Source: Streptomyces alboflavus (GTDB lineage Bacteria; Actinomycetota; Actinomycetes; Streptomycetales; Streptomycetaceae). Taken from it: 64,000 nucleotides of DNA. The DNA lies in NCBI RefSeq assembly GCF_000716675.1, contig NZ_JNXT01000031.1, positions 1 to 64,000 of the forward strand, given 5' to 3'. A program made the translations under genes and the position numbers. Of the stretch, positions 15,196 to 23,645 are shown piece after piece. The notes under the pieces are model-generated. The model saw only the letters and a program-made list of their open reading frames with translations, searched no databases and was not told where the DNA came from. The first letter of the stretch is position 1. The number at the start of each line of letters is the position of its first letter.

Positions 15196-15906
15196 GTGAA
15201 CCTGCTTCCCACCATCACCACTGTCGATGTCCAGGAACAGGCACCGCGCGTAGCCGTACTCCCGATCGGGTCGTACGAGCAGCACGGGGGTCATCTGCCG
15301 CTCATCACCGACACGGCCATCGCCTGTGTCATCGCTCGCGGACTAGCTGCGGCGTACCCCGTCCTCGCCCTGCCACCCATCTCGATCGCGTGCAGCCATG
15401 AGCACGGCACCTGGCCTGGCACCGTCAGCATCAGCGCGCGAACCTTGCACTTGGTGATCACAGACGTTGCGGAGTCCTTGGAGGCATCCGGCATCCGCAA
15501 GCTGGTGCTCGTCAACGCCCACGGCGGCAACTACGTGCTGTCCAACATCGTCCAAGAGGCGAATCTCACCGAGCCGCGTATGAGCCTCTTCCCGCAGGGG
15601 CGGGAATGGGACCGAGCCCGCGAGCAGGCAGGGCTTGTCAGCAATGCCCACGACGACATGCACGCGGGAGAGATCGAGACCTCGATCCTGCTGCATGCAG
15701 AGCCGTCATTCGTCCGCCCGGGGTACGAAAGCGCCGATCACGACAGCGGGGAACGGCCGTTCCTGCTCACCCTCGGCATGAAGGCGTACACCGATTCAGG
15801 AGTCATCGGCTTTCCCTCGTACGCCACTGCGGAAAAGGGCAAGGCCGTACTGGCCAGCCTCACCGCCAGCTTCGAGGACCACCTCACGGCTCTTGGGGAG
15901 GCGTAG
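15196..15906 (+). CDS. Creatininase-family amidohydrolase
   Basis: A 236-aa protein with the metal-site signature of creatinine amidohydrolases and MftE-like peptidases: SYEQHGGHLPLITD (E28, H30, D39), the NAHGGN loop (about 108-113) and MHAGEIETS with its conserved Glu. GTG at 15196 has GAGGAG upstream. The family hydrolyses cyclic or small amides; the substrate here is unknown. It is the last gene before attR and is divergent from the GntR gene, so it is cargo or part of a small regulatory-metabolic module. Confidence 0.8.
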   Translation: MNLLPTITTVDVQEQAPRVAVLPIGSYEQHGGHLPLITDTAIACVIARGLAAAYPVLALPPISIACSHEHGTWPGTVSISARTLHLVITDVAESLEASGIRKLVLVNAHGGNYVLSNIVQEANLTEPRMSLFPQGREWDRAREQAGLVSNAHDDMHAGEIETSILLHAEPSFVRPGYESADHDSGERPFLLTLGMKAYTDSGVIGFPSYATAEKGKAVLASLTASFEDHLTALGEA

Positions 15907-15917
15907 CCGCACTATTC

Positions 15918-15943
15918 AGTGCGGGGCCACCAGGCCCCGCACT
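15918..15943 (+). terminator. Terminator of the creatininase gene
   Basis: A perfect 11-bp stem, AGTGCGGGGCC at 15918-15928 with GGCCCCGCACT at 15933-15943, and a 4-nt loop, 11 nt past the stop codon. No gene is seen from here to attR at 16263. Confidence 0.7.
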
Positions 15944-16172
15944 TCCTGCATGGGCCCCAGGGACCTTCCTTCGCTGCACCACATCGGGGGCACGCATCTC
16001 GCACTGGCACGCTCAATCACCCCTTACTCACCTTCACCGCAAACCCGTAAGTAGCTGACCATTCGGCCTCGTGAGCCTCTTCTCGGATGCGCTCACGCCA
16101 TCCGGCATCCCTCAGCGGGCCATCGTGACCGAGACCCAGAGCCTTGCACGGAGTAGCGCAACGGCGCCCTGC

Positions 16173-16192
16173 GAGTGAGTAGCGAGTGAGAT
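16173..16192. repeat. Short direct repeats near attR
   Basis: GCGAGTGAG occurs at 16173-16181 and 16184-16192, 71-90 bp inside the element end. Direct repeats at this distance resemble arm-type binding sites of tyrosine integrases, but with only two copies the assignment is weak. Confidence 0.3.
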
Positions 16193-16262
16193 CCGTCCAG
16201 ACAAGGTGCCCGATAGGTATAGACGCAGGCCAGAGCCGTAATCACGCGGCGCATGATCATGC

Positions 16263-16305
16263 CCTCCGGAGCCGTGTGCGCAGGTTCGAATCCTGCCGGG
16301 GGCAC
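16263..16305 (+). other. attR: 3' part of tRNA-Arg(CCG)
   Basis: The sequence runs from an anticodon loop (16264-16270, anticodon CCG at 16266-16268) through half the anticodon stem, a canonical T-arm (GCAGG 16280-16284, TTCGAAT 16285-16291, CCTGC 16292-16296) and acceptor strand CGGGGGC (16297-16303) to discriminator A16304. No D-arm or 5' acceptor strand precedes it: identity to a tRNA stops at the anticodon loop, where AICE integrases recombine. This is the displaced tRNA end; the functional tRNA should be at attL. Confidence 0.85.
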
Positions 16306-16361
16306 TCGCCGGATCAGCTGCCCAAGTTGGTATGTGATCTGTGCGGATGCCGAAAGAAGTA

Positions 16362-16396
16362 GGGCGGGAGTCAGTCTCACTGACTCCCGCCCTTTT
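16362..16396 (+). terminator. Original tRNA-Arg terminator
   Basis: A perfect 14-bp stem, GGGCGGGAGTCAGT at 16362-16375 with its complement at 16379-16392, and a 3-nt loop followed by TTTTCG. It lies 57 bp downstream of the tRNA remnant, as expected for the terminator of the interrupted tRNA gene. Confidence 0.8.
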
Positions 16397-16411
16397 CGTT
16401 GTCCTGCGGGT

Positions 16412-16522
16412 CGGCTGGTCCGGTCCGTGGTGCGGGCCGCGGAGCTGTTCCGGGCCCGGAACCCCGGCTGCGAGGTCGAGATCCGGGAGGCCCAGCTCTG
16501 CGCCCCCCTCGACGGTCGACTA
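16412..16522 (+). pseudogene. Possible remnant of a LysR-type regulator
   Basis: A short frame reads LVRSVVRAAELFRARNPGCE followed by VEIREAQL, closely resembling the first strand-helix unit of a LysR effector domain. Nothing recognisable as the rest of a LysR protein follows, and no N-terminal HTH precedes it, so it would be a decayed fragment between the tRNA terminator and the exonuclease gene. The rest of 16397-16654 shows no gene. The match is to a remembered family pattern only. Confidence 0.3.
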
Positions 16523-16654
16523 CGGCCTGATGTGGCCGACGGCGAGCAGGAGCCGGATGATCCGCCCCTGCCCGGATGTCGTCGACGACGAACTCGCACC
16601 GTCGGCGGTCGAGGACCGGCATCGCCGCCAAGGCCGTTCGCCGGCCCTTGCCCG

Positions 16655-17248
16655 TCAGAGAAAGGCCGCGGGCAGGGAGGCGCCGGTGGCGTGCAGATGC
16701 TTCAACGCGACCGCGAAGGAATGGCAGTCGAAGAGGGCCGAGTGCTCCCGGCCCGCCGTCGGCTCGGGGAGGCCGAAGACCTGCCACAGGCGGCCCACGT
16801 TGGAGGTCGCCGTCTCCGGGGCGACGGTGTTCAGCCAGGGGCGGACGTTGAGGAAACCGGCGGTCAGGAAGGAGCTCTTGATGTGCTCGCCGCGGGCTCG
16901 GGCCCAGGCGATGTTCTCGCCGAGGACGACCATGTCGTTGCCGTAGGAGAGCACGGACTGGCCCTGGCAGAAGGACAGGAAGTCGCCGAGAGCCTCGGCC
17001 GGTGGGAGGCCGTCCCGATCCACCGACTCCTGGTCGATGCCGGTGAGTTCGGTGAAGTACGGGGACAGGCGCGGGTTCATCACGGGGTGGACCAGGGCCT
17101 CGTACTCCTCGACGACGGAGAAGTCGTGGCGCAGGCGCAGGGCGCCGATCTGGACGATCTCGCGGTACTGGCCCGGTGCCGACCAGTCCTGCTCGAGTGC
17201 TTCCGGCCATGTCGTGAATTCCAGGTCGAATACAACGAAGGTTGACAT
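16655..17248 (-). CDS. DEDDh 3'-5' exonuclease
   Basis: A 197-aa DnaQ-fold exonuclease with all motifs in place: FDLE (D8, E10), the SYGNDMVVLGEN second motif, and REHSALFDCHS with the His and Asp of the third. ATG at 17248 follows GGAAAGG. It resembles KapD/ERI-type small exonucleases acting on RNA or DNA ends. It is chromosomal, not part of the element. Its intact motifs contrast with the altered exonuclease-fold protein at 3360-4076. Confidence 0.8.
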   Translation of the reverse strand: MSTFVVFDLEFTTWPEALEQDWSAPGQYREIVQIGALRLRHDFSVVEEYEALVHPVMNPRLSPYFTELTGIDQESVDRDGLPPAEALGDFLSFCQGQSVLSYGNDMVVLGENIAWARARGEHIKSSFLTAGFLNVRPWLNTVAPETATSNVGRLWQVFGLPEPTAGREHSALFDCHSFAVALKHLHATGASLPAAFL

Positions 17249-17519
17249 GACGGCCTTTCCCTGTGGACGGCCTCCCGCTGGCGTTGCGGAGCGTATCGCC
17301 CGGCCGGGCTGGCCTGGCGGATTCCCGTGTGGTGCGTGTGCTGCGTGGGGCGTCGCCAGCGGGCGTTCGTGTGTTCGGCAACACGGTGTCGTGCTCGGTG
17401 GGCGGGGGTCGGTGCGTCCGCCCTGGTCCGGACCTCGGCGGCCCGCTGCGGCTCCCCCGCAAGTGGCAGAAGTAGGCAAAACCCGGACGCGATGGCGGCT
17501 GTCGACCTACTCTCAAGTT

Positions 17520-17948
17520 GTGCCAGGCGTGTCCGGCCGTGTGCTTGTTGTTGACGACAACAAGGTCATCCGGCAACTGATCAGGGTCAATCTCGAGCTG
17601 GAGGGCTTCGAGGTCGTGACCGCGGCCGATGGTGCCGAGTGTCTGGAAGTCGTCCATCAGGTGCGGCCCGATGTGGTGACGCTCGATGTGGTGATGCCGC
17701 GGCTCGACGGGCTTCGGACGGCGGCGCGGTTGCGGTCCGATCCTCGGACGCGGGGGCTTCCGCTTGTGGTCGTGAGTGCTTGTACGCAGTACGAGGTCGA
17801 GGCGGGCATCGAGGTCGGGGTCGACGCGTTTCTGGCGAAGCCGTTCGAGCCCGCCGAGCTCCTCGGGATCGTCCGACAGCTGGTCGACCGGGGCCGGGGC
17901 CCCCGCGACTGGACCCCGGACCCCTCCGCGGTCCCGGGCTGCCCCTAG
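17520..17948 (+). CDS. Stand-alone receiver-domain response regulator
   Basis: A 142-aa protein that is a CheY-like receiver and little else: acidic pair D12-D13, phospho-acceptor D56 (VVTLDVVMP), conserved Lys in LAKPFEP, then a short Pro-rich tail. No output domain or adjacent kinase is present, so it probably works by protein contact. Starts are GTG at 17520 or 17529, neither with a good ribosome site. A single-domain regulator just upstream of the lysA cluster is, from memory, conserved in Streptomyces. Confidence 0.8.
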   Translation: MPGVSGRVLVVDDNKVIRQLIRVNLELEGFEVVTAADGAECLEVVHQVRPDVVTLDVVMPRLDGLRTAARLRSDPRTRGLPLVVVSACTQYEVEAGIEVGVDAFLAKPFEPAELLGIVRQLVDRGRGPRDWTPDPSAVPGCP

Positions 17949-18078
17949 CCCCTCCGGAGGGCGGGGCCGTTCCCTTGCGCGGACATCACAGGCACCGTCG
18001 GCCGTGGGCACAGCGGGTGGCGGCAGGAATAGACCGCACCCCCACCGAACCGTTTGCCGCAATCCGAACCGGAGGGGA

Positions 18079-18173
18079 CGTGCCGGTATGTCCGCGCGCA
18101 GCTCGGCCCACCACGAGGGGCGTACACAAGACGTAGGCGCCGCCACACACGCGAGCACGGACATACCGGCACG
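18079..18173. repeat. 16-bp inverted repeat with 63-bp spacer
   Basis: CGTGCCGGTATGTCCG at 18079-18094 is perfectly complementary to 18158-18173. The spacing is long for a terminator; it may be a pair of regulator sites or a large stem-loop. Confidence 0.6.
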
Positions 18174-18186
18174 GCCCCGCACCCAC

Positions 18187-18305
18187 GCACCGGAGCGAGG
18201 GCGAAGGACAGCAACCACCCACCAGCCCGAGGACGAAGGACCGCACCCACCCACCGGAGCGAGAGCAAAGGACCACACCCACCCACCGGACGGACGGCGA
18301 ACGAC
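18187..18305. repeat. Tandem array with 32-bp period
   Basis: Four imperfect units of CACCGGAGCGAGGGCGAAGGA type begin at 18187, 18219, 18251 and 18283, exactly 32 bp apart, ending 66 bp before the ArgRS-like start. Confidence 0.6.
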
Positions 18306-18371
18306 CACGACAAGGCGCCCCCGCCAGAAACCCCGGCGCACCCCACCCCCCACCTCCCATACCCTTGTCCC

Positions 18372-19424
18372 GTGACCCCGGCACAGCTCTCCCGTACCGT
18401 CCTGCGCGCCATGCGCCGCGCCGTGGACGCCGGGGAGCTCAGCGCCACCGTCCCGGACGACGCCCACGTGGAGCGGCCGAGGCCGGGCGGCACGGGGGAC
18501 TACGCGACGAACCTGGCGCTGCGGATCGCCAAAGAGGCGGGCGCACCCCCGCGCCGCGTCGCCGAGCTGCTCTCCGCCCGCCTCACCGCGGAGCCCGGCA
18601 TCGCCCACGCCGAGGCCACAGGACCGGGCTTCGTCAGCATCACCCTGGATCCCCACGGCGCCCCCGCCCTCGTGGCGGAGATCCGCGAGCAAGGGGAGAG
18701 CTACGGCCACGTGGCCCGGGACACCGGCGCCCTTGTCCAGCTCCACACCCCCCACGACCTGCGCGCACTCGTCGTGGCCGACGCGGCACGAAGGATTCTG
18801 CGCTCGCAGGGCGCCCTCGTACGCGTGACGAGCGACGAGGCGCCGGACGAGCGGTGGGTGGAGCTCGCAGGGGTGCGCGTGGACGCGTACGGACGGCCTC
18901 CGACACCCCTGACGACCCTCCGCCCCGTCCCTCCGCCCCCCGGCAGCCCGGACCCCCTGGACCTGGGCGCCGACGCAGCCCGCTGGGCCCTCCTGCACCC
19001 CGCCCCCCACGACCGCCCCCACACCGACCCCGAGCAGCACCTCGCCCAGCACGAGTCGAACCCCCTGTTCCGCATCCGGTACGCGTACGCACGCACCCGC
19101 GCGCTCACGCGCAACGCGGCCGACCTAGGCTTCACAGCGGCTCCCGGAGCGACCGACGCGTCCGCGCACGACCTCCTGGGAGCCCTGGGCGACCACCCCA
19201 CCGTCCTGGCGACCGCAGCCCGCCGCCACGCCCCGGACCGCCTGACCCGGCACCTCGTCCGGACCGCCGACGCCTTCCTCGCGCAGGCCCACACGGTGCT
19301 GCCGCTCGGCGACGAGAAACCCTCGGCCGCCCACCGCTCCCGCCTGGCGCTCGCCGAGGCCGCGGGGACGGTGCTCGCAGGCGGCCTGTCCCTGCTCGGC
19401 ATCAGCGCGCCCGAATACTTGTGA
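18372..19424 (+). CDS. ArgRS-like protein with DALR domain, lacking the catalytic core
   Basis: A 350-aa protein. The N-terminus has the ArgRS additional-domain signature GDYATNLAL (42-50) and GPGFVSI (84-90); the C-terminus has a DALR anticodon-binding domain starting at [16 protein letters not shown]. The HIGH and KMSKS signatures are absent and the protein is about 200 residues shorter than ArgRS, so it cannot charge tRNA. GTG at 18372 begins the conserved part. It lies 22 bp ahead of lysA as first gene of the cluster. Its role is unknown; tRNA-Arg sensing is conceivable. Confidence 0.75.
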   Translation: MTPAQLSRTVLRAMRRAVDAGELSATVPDDAHVERPRPGGTGDYATNLALRIAKEAGAPPRRVAELLSARLTAEPGIAHAEATGPGFVSITLDPHGAPALVAEIREQGESYGHVARDTGALVQLHTPHDLRALVVADAARRILRSQGALVRVTSDEAPDERWVELAGVRVDAYGRPPTPLTTLRPVPPPPGSPDPLDLGADAARWALLHPAPHDRPHTDPEQHLAQHESNPLFRIRYAYARTRALTRNAADLGFTAAPGATDASAHDLLGALGDHPTVLATAARRHAPDRLTRHLVRTADAFLAQAHTVLPLGDEKPSAAHRSRLALAEAAGTVLAGGLSLLGISAPEYL

Positions 19425-19446
19425 GACGAGAAGAGCCAGAAGAGCC

Positions 19447-20838
19447 ATGAGCCGTTCCGCACACCCCGCAGGCCCCCGCCACGGAGACGTCCTGCCCGAG
19501 GGGCATTACTCCGCCCCGCCCGCCGACCTGAACGCCCTGGACCCTAAGGTCTGGTCCCGCACGGTCACCCGCGCCGAAGACGGCACGGTCACCGTCGGCG
19601 GAGTCGAAGTGAAGCGGCTGGCCGAGGAGTTCGGCACGCCCGCGTACTTCCTCGACGAGGCCGACTTCCGCGCCCGCTGCCAGGCGTGGCGCGACGCCTT
19701 CGGCCCGGACGCCGACGTCTTCTACGCGGGCAAGGCGTTCCTGTCGCGGGCCGTCGTGCGCTGGCTGCACGAAGAGGGCCTGAACCTCGACGTGTGCTCG
19801 GGCGGCGAGCTGACGACGGCGCTCGACGCCGGGATGCCGGCCGACCGGATCGCGTTCCACGGCAACAACAAGACGGTGGACGAGATCGAGCGCGCGGTCG
19901 CGGCGGGGGTGGGCCGCATCGTCCTCGACTCGTTCCAGGAGATCGTGCGGGTCGCGCACATCGCGGACCGGCTCGGCACGCGCCAGCGGGTGCAGATCCG
20001 GGTGACGGTCGGCGTCGAGGCGCACACGCACGAGTTCATCGCGACCGCGCACGAGGACCAGAAGTTCGGCCTGGCGCTCGCCGGGGGACAGGCCGCGGAG
20101 GCCGTGCGGCGCGCGCTGAAGCTGGACGGCCTGGACGTCATCGGCATCCACAGCCACATCGGGTCGCAGATCTTCGACACGGCGGGCTTCGAGGTGGCCG
20201 CCCGCCGTGTGGTGTCGCTGCTCGCCGAGATCCGCGACGAGCACGGCGTCGAGCTGCCCGAGATCGACCTCGGCGGCGGCCTCGGCATCGCGTACACCTC
20301 GGACGACGACCCCCGCGAGCCGCACGAGATCGCCACGGCGCTGCGCGAGATCGTGACGCGGGAGTGCGCGGCGGCGAAGCTGCGCACGCCCCGCATCTCC
20401 GTCGAGCCGGGCCGCGCCATCGTCGGCCCCACGGCGTTCACGCTGTACGAGGTCGGCACCATCAAGCCGCTCGACGGACTGCGGACGTACGTCTCCGTCG
20501 ACGGCGGCATGTCGGACAACATCCGTACGGCGCTGTACGACGCCGAGTACAGCGTCGCGCTCGTGTCGCGCTCGTCCGACGCCGAGCCGATGCTGGTACG
20601 GGTCGTCGGCAAGCACTGCGAGAGCGGCGACATCGTCGTGCGGGACGCGTTCCTGCCCGCCGACCTCGCGCCCGGCGACCTGATCGCCGTGCCCGCGACG
20701 GGCGCGTACTGCCGCTCGATGGCGAGCAACTACAACCACGCGCTGCGACCGCCGGTCGTGGCGGTGCACGAGGGCGCGGGGCGCCTCATCATGCGCCGCG
20801 AGACGGAGGAGGACCTGCTCCGTCTCGACGTGGGGTGA
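19447..20838 (+). CDS. lysA: Diaminopimelate decarboxylase
   Basis: A 463-aa fold-type III PLP enzyme converting meso-diaminopimelate to lysine and CO2, the last step of lysine synthesis. The PLP lysine is K96 (FYAGKAFLS); [16 protein letters not shown] and the KHCESGD cysteine motif at the dimer interface are present. The start has GAAGAGCC just upstream, 22 bp after the ArgRS-like gene. The stop codon lies inside the first of four tandem hairpins that probably limit read-through into hom. Confidence 0.95.
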   Translation: MSRSAHPAGPRHGDVLPEGHYSAPPADLNALDPKVWSRTVTRAEDGTVTVGGVEVKRLAEEFGTPAYFLDEADFRARCQAWRDAFGPDADVFYAGKAFLSRAVVRWLHEEGLNLDVCSGGELTTALDAGMPADRIAFHGNNKTVDEIERAVAAGVGRIVLDSFQEIVRVAHIADRLGTRQRVQIRVTVGVEAHTHEFIATAHEDQKFGLALAGGQAAEAVRRALKLDGLDVIGIHSHIGSQIFDTAGFEVAARRVVSLLAEIRDEHGVELPEIDLGGGLGIAYTSDDDPREPHEIATALREIVTRECAAAKLRTPRISVEPGRAIVGPTAFTLYEVGTIKPLDGLRTYVSVDGGMSDNIRTALYDAEYSVALVSRSSDAEPMLVRVVGKHCESGDIVVRDAFLPADLAPGDLIAVPATGAYCRSMASNYNHALRPPVVAVHEGAGRLIMRRETEEDLLRLDVG

Positions 20839-20921
20839 GAGAACCCCACGTGACGTGGGGTGAGAGAACCCCACGCGACGTGGGATGACACCATCCCGCT
20901 CGACGTGGGTGACACCACCCC
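20829..20921 (+). repeat. Four tandem 25-bp hairpins after lysA
   Basis: Units beginning GACG at 20827, 20852, 20877 and 20902 are exactly 25 bp apart. Units 1 and 2 fold as CGTGGGGT/ACCCCACG. Unit 3 changes both strands (GGGATG/CATCCC) and unit 4 pairs GGTG/CACC, so pairing is kept while sequence drifts. They overlap the lysA stop and probably act as stacked terminators or 3'-end stabilisers. Confidence 0.7.
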
Positions 20922-21033
20922 GAAAAGCTCCCGGTTCGTGAAATACGTGTCTCACGATCCGGACTATGGTCGGAAACACCGTTTCGGTGGGTGAGACTGG
21001 TCCCACCGCAGTTGGAGAAGGAAACGAGGTCGG

Positions 21034-22326
21034 ATGATGCGTACGCGTCCGCTGAAGGTGGCGCTGCTGGGCTGTGGGGTTGTCGGCTCAGAGGTGGCGC
21101 GCATCATGACGACGCACGCCGACGACCTCACAGCGAGGATCGGCGCCCCGGTCGAGCTGGCCGGGGTGGCCGTCCGCCGCCCCTCCAAGGTGCGCGCGGG
21201 CATCGACCCGGCGCTGGTGACGACGGACGCGACGGCGCTGGTCAAACGAGGCGACATCGACGTGGTCGTCGAGGTCATCGGCGGCATCGAGCCCGCCCGG
21301 ACGCTCATCACCACCGCGTTCGAGCACGGCGCCTCCGTGGTCTCCGCGAACAAGGCGCTGATCGCCCAGGACGGCGCGGCCCTGCACGCGACGGCCGAGC
21401 AGCACGGCCGCGACCTGTACTACGAGGCGGCGGTCGCGGGCGCGATCCCGCTGATCAGGCCGCTGCGCGAGTCGCTCGCCGGGGACAAGGTCAACCGCGT
21501 GCTCGGCATCGTGAACGGCACCACGAACTTCATCCTCGACAAGATGGACTCGACGGGCGCCGGGTACCAGGAGGCCCTCGACGAGGCCACCGCCCTCGGG
21601 TACGCCGAGGCCGACCCGACCGCCGACGTCGAGGGCTTCGACGCCGCCGCCAAGGCCGCGATCCTCGCCGGCATCGCCTTCCACACCCGGGTCCGGCTCG
21701 ACGACGTCTACCGCGAGGGCATGGCCGACGTCACCGCCGCCGACTTCGCCTCCGCCAAGCGCATGGGCTGCACCATCAAGCTCCTCGCCATCTGCGAGCG
21801 GGCCGCCGACGGCGGCTCCGTCACCGCGCGCGTGCACCCCGCGATGATCCCGCTCAGCCACCCGCTGGCAAGCGTCCGCGAGGCCTACAACGCCGTCTTC
21901 GTGGAGGCCGAGGCCGCCGGTCAGCTGATGTTCTACGGCCCCGGCGCGGGCGGCGCGCCCACCGCCTCCGCCGTCCTCGGCGACCTGGTCGCGGTCTGCC
22001 GCAACAAGCTCGGCGAGGCCACCGGGCCCGGCGACTCCGCGTACACGCAACTGCCCGTGAGCCCCATGGGCGAGGTCGTCACGCGGTACCACATCAGCCT
22101 CGACGTGGCCGACAAGCCGGGCGTGCTCGCCCAGGTCGCGACGGTCTTCGCCGAGCACGGCGTATCCATCGATACGGTCCGTCAGACGGGCAAGGACGGC
22201 GAGGCGTCCCTCGTCGTCGTCACCCACCGCGCGCCCGACGCCGCCCTCAGCGGCACCGTCGAGGCGCTGCGCCGACTCGACACCGTGCGTGGTGTCGCCA
22301 GCATCATGCGGGTTGAAGGGGAGTAA
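21034..22326 (+). CDS. hom: Homoserine dehydrogenase
   Basis: A 430-aa enzyme reducing aspartate semialdehyde to homoserine. It has an N-terminal NAD(P)-binding fold (LLGCGVVGSEV), the catalytic region around NGTTNFIL, and a C-terminal ACT domain (about 353-430, starting YHISLDVADKPGVL) that normally gives feedback inhibition by threonine. ATG 21034 and 21037 both follow GGAGAAGGAAACGAGG. It is followed after 6 bp by thrC, so the two are co-transcribed. Confidence 0.95.
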   Translation: MMRTRPLKVALLGCGVVGSEVARIMTTHADDLTARIGAPVELAGVAVRRPSKVRAGIDPALVTTDATALVKRGDIDVVVEVIGGIEPARTLITTAFEHGASVVSANKALIAQDGAALHATAEQHGRDLYYEAAVAGAIPLIRPLRESLAGDKVNRVLGIVNGTTNFILDKMDSTGAGYQEALDEATALGYAEADPTADVEGFDAAAKAAILAGIAFHTRVRLDDVYREGMADVTAADFASAKRMGCTIKLLAICERAADGGSVTARVHPAMIPLSHPLASVREAYNAVFVEAEAAGQLMFYGPGAGGAPTASAVLGDLVAVCRNKLGEATGPGDSAYTQLPVSPMGEVVTRYHISLDVADKPGVLAQVATVFAEHGVSIDTVRQTGKDGEASLVVVTHRAPDAALSGTVEALRRLDTVRGVASIMRVEGE

Positions 22327-22332
22327 GCAGCA

Positions 22333-23391
22333 ATGACCCACCAGTGGCGCGGAATCATCGAGGAGTACCGGGACCGCCTTCCGGTCTCCGCCACCACGCC
22401 GGTCGTGACGCTCCGCGAGGGCGGCACGCCGCTCGTGCCGGCGCAGGTGCTCTCCGAGCGCACGGGCTGCGAGGTCCACCTCAAGGTCGAGGGTGCCAAC
22501 CCCACGGGGTCCTTCAAGGACCGCGGCATGACCATGGCGATCACCAAGGCCAAGGAGGAGGGCGCGAAGGCCGTCATCTGCGCCTCCACCGGCAACACGT
22601 CGGCCTCGGCCGCCGCCTACGCCGTCCGCGCGGGCATGGTCTGCGCCGTCCTGGTGCCGCAGGGCAAGATCGCCCTCGGCAAGATGGGCCAGGCGCTCGT
22701 CTACGGCTCGAAGATCCTCCAGGTCGACGGGAACTTCGACGACTGCCTGAACCTCGCGCGCGGGCTCTCCGAGAACTACCCGGTGGCGCTGGTCAATTCG
22801 GTCAACCCGTTCCGCATCGAGGGCCAGAAGACGGCGTCCTTCGAGATCGTCGACGCCCTCGGCGACGCGCCCGACATCCACGTCCTCCCCGTCGGCAACG
22901 CGGGCAACATCACGGCCTACTGGAAGGGCTACAAGGAGTACGCGGCCGACTCGGTGTCGACGCGCACCCCGCGCATGTGGGGCTTCCAGGCCTCCGGCTC
23001 CGCGCCGATCGTGCGCGGCGAGGTCGTCAAGGACCCCTCGACGATCGCCACCGCGATCCGCATCGGCAATCCGGCCTCGTGGCAGCACGCGCTCGCCGCG
23101 CGCGACGAGTCGGGCGGCTTCATCGACGAGGTGACGGACCGTGAGATCCTGCGCGCCTACAAGCTGTTGGCGTCCCAGGAGGGTGTCTTCGTGGAGCCCG
23201 CGTCCGCCGCGTCCGTCGCCGGTCTGCTGAAGGCGGCCGAGCAGGGCAAGGTGGACAAGGGCCAGCGCATCGTGTGTACGGTGACGGGCAACGGCCTCAA
23301 GGACCCGGACTGGGCCGTCGCGGGTGCCCCGCAGCCGGTCACGGTGCCGGTCGACGCGGCCGCCGCGGCGGAGCGCCTGGGCCTGGCGTAA
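22333..23391 (+). CDS. thrC: Threonine synthase
   Basis: A 352-aa PLP enzyme converting O-phosphohomoserine to threonine. The PLP lysine is K62 ([10 protein letters not shown]), and the phosphate-binding glycine loop is near [20 protein letters not shown] precedes ATG 22333. It is of the shorter threonine synthase class usual in actinobacteria. A 254-bp gap with no gene separates it from thrB, which may have its own promoter. Confidence 0.95.
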   Translation: MTHQWRGIIEEYRDRLPVSATTPVVTLREGGTPLVPAQVLSERTGCEVHLKVEGANPTGSFKDRGMTMAITKAKEEGAKAVICASTGNTSASAAAYAVRAGMVCAVLVPQGKIALGKMGQALVYGSKILQVDGNFDDCLNLARGLSENYPVALVNSVNPFRIEGQKTASFEIVDALGDAPDIHVLPVGNAGNITAYWKGYKEYAADSVSTRTPRMWGFQASGSAPIVRGEVVKDPSTIATAIRIGNPASWQHALAARDESGGFIDEVTDREILRAYKLLASQEGVFVEPASAASVAGLLKAAEQGKVDKGQRIVCTVTGNGLKDPDWAVAGAPQPVTVPVDAAAAAERLGLA

Positions 23392-23645
23392 CGCCCAAAC
23401 CTCTCAACTCCCCACAGGGGGTGCACAGGGGGCTCGCGACACGCATCGTGCGCCTCCTGTGCGCCCTATGTCGCCGCAGAACCTTCCTTCGATAGGCTGT
23501 AGCCAACCCACCCCGCATATGCCACCACATATGCCGTGGTGCCGTCCGCAGAGACGGCTCCCGGGTGCTGCCGTCCCATGCCGGACGTGTGCTGGTCCAG
23601 GCGGCAAGTCCTCCACAAAACAGAGCTCAAGGAGATCAACGAGCG

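Larger units (their letters stand above)
1..16305. mobile_element. AICE-type integrative conjugative element (left end outside window)
   Basis: The block holds the usual AICE modules: an excisionase-like HTH gene, a primase-polymerase plus ATPase replication pair, an FtsK-like TraB translocase with small membrane proteins, and a regulatory end with XRE, Nudix, HD and GntR genes. It stops at a tRNA 3' fragment at 16263-16305 that has no matching 5' half in front of it, as expected for attR. No integrase gene is present, so it should lie left of position 1 beside the reconstituted tRNA. The exact left end cannot be seen. Confidence 0.88.
17949..18371. other. Intergenic region rich in repeats
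   Basis: A 423-bp gap between the receiver gene and the ArgRS-like gene with no convincing gene. It contains a long inverted repeat (18079-18173) and a 32-bp tandem array (18187-18305), listed separately. The promoter of the lysine/threonine cluster should lie here, but no clear boxes are seen. Confidence 0.5.

Noticed and set aside
1..16305. Integrase gene inside the window
   Set aside because: No tyrosine or serine recombinase motifs were found on either strand; it is expected to the left.
18187..18305. CRISPR-like repeats with 32-bp period
   Set aside because: Whole units are repeated imperfectly without spacer diversity; a simple tandem repeat.
16377..19052. 891-aa minus-strand open frame across three genes
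   Set aside because: It runs through the exonuclease, receiver and ArgRS-like loci in the wrong frame, with Arg/Pro-rich filler; a high-G+C shadow.
20827..20921. CRISPR array
   Set aside because: The 25-bp units are self-complementary and directly abutting, with no unique spacers and no cas genes.
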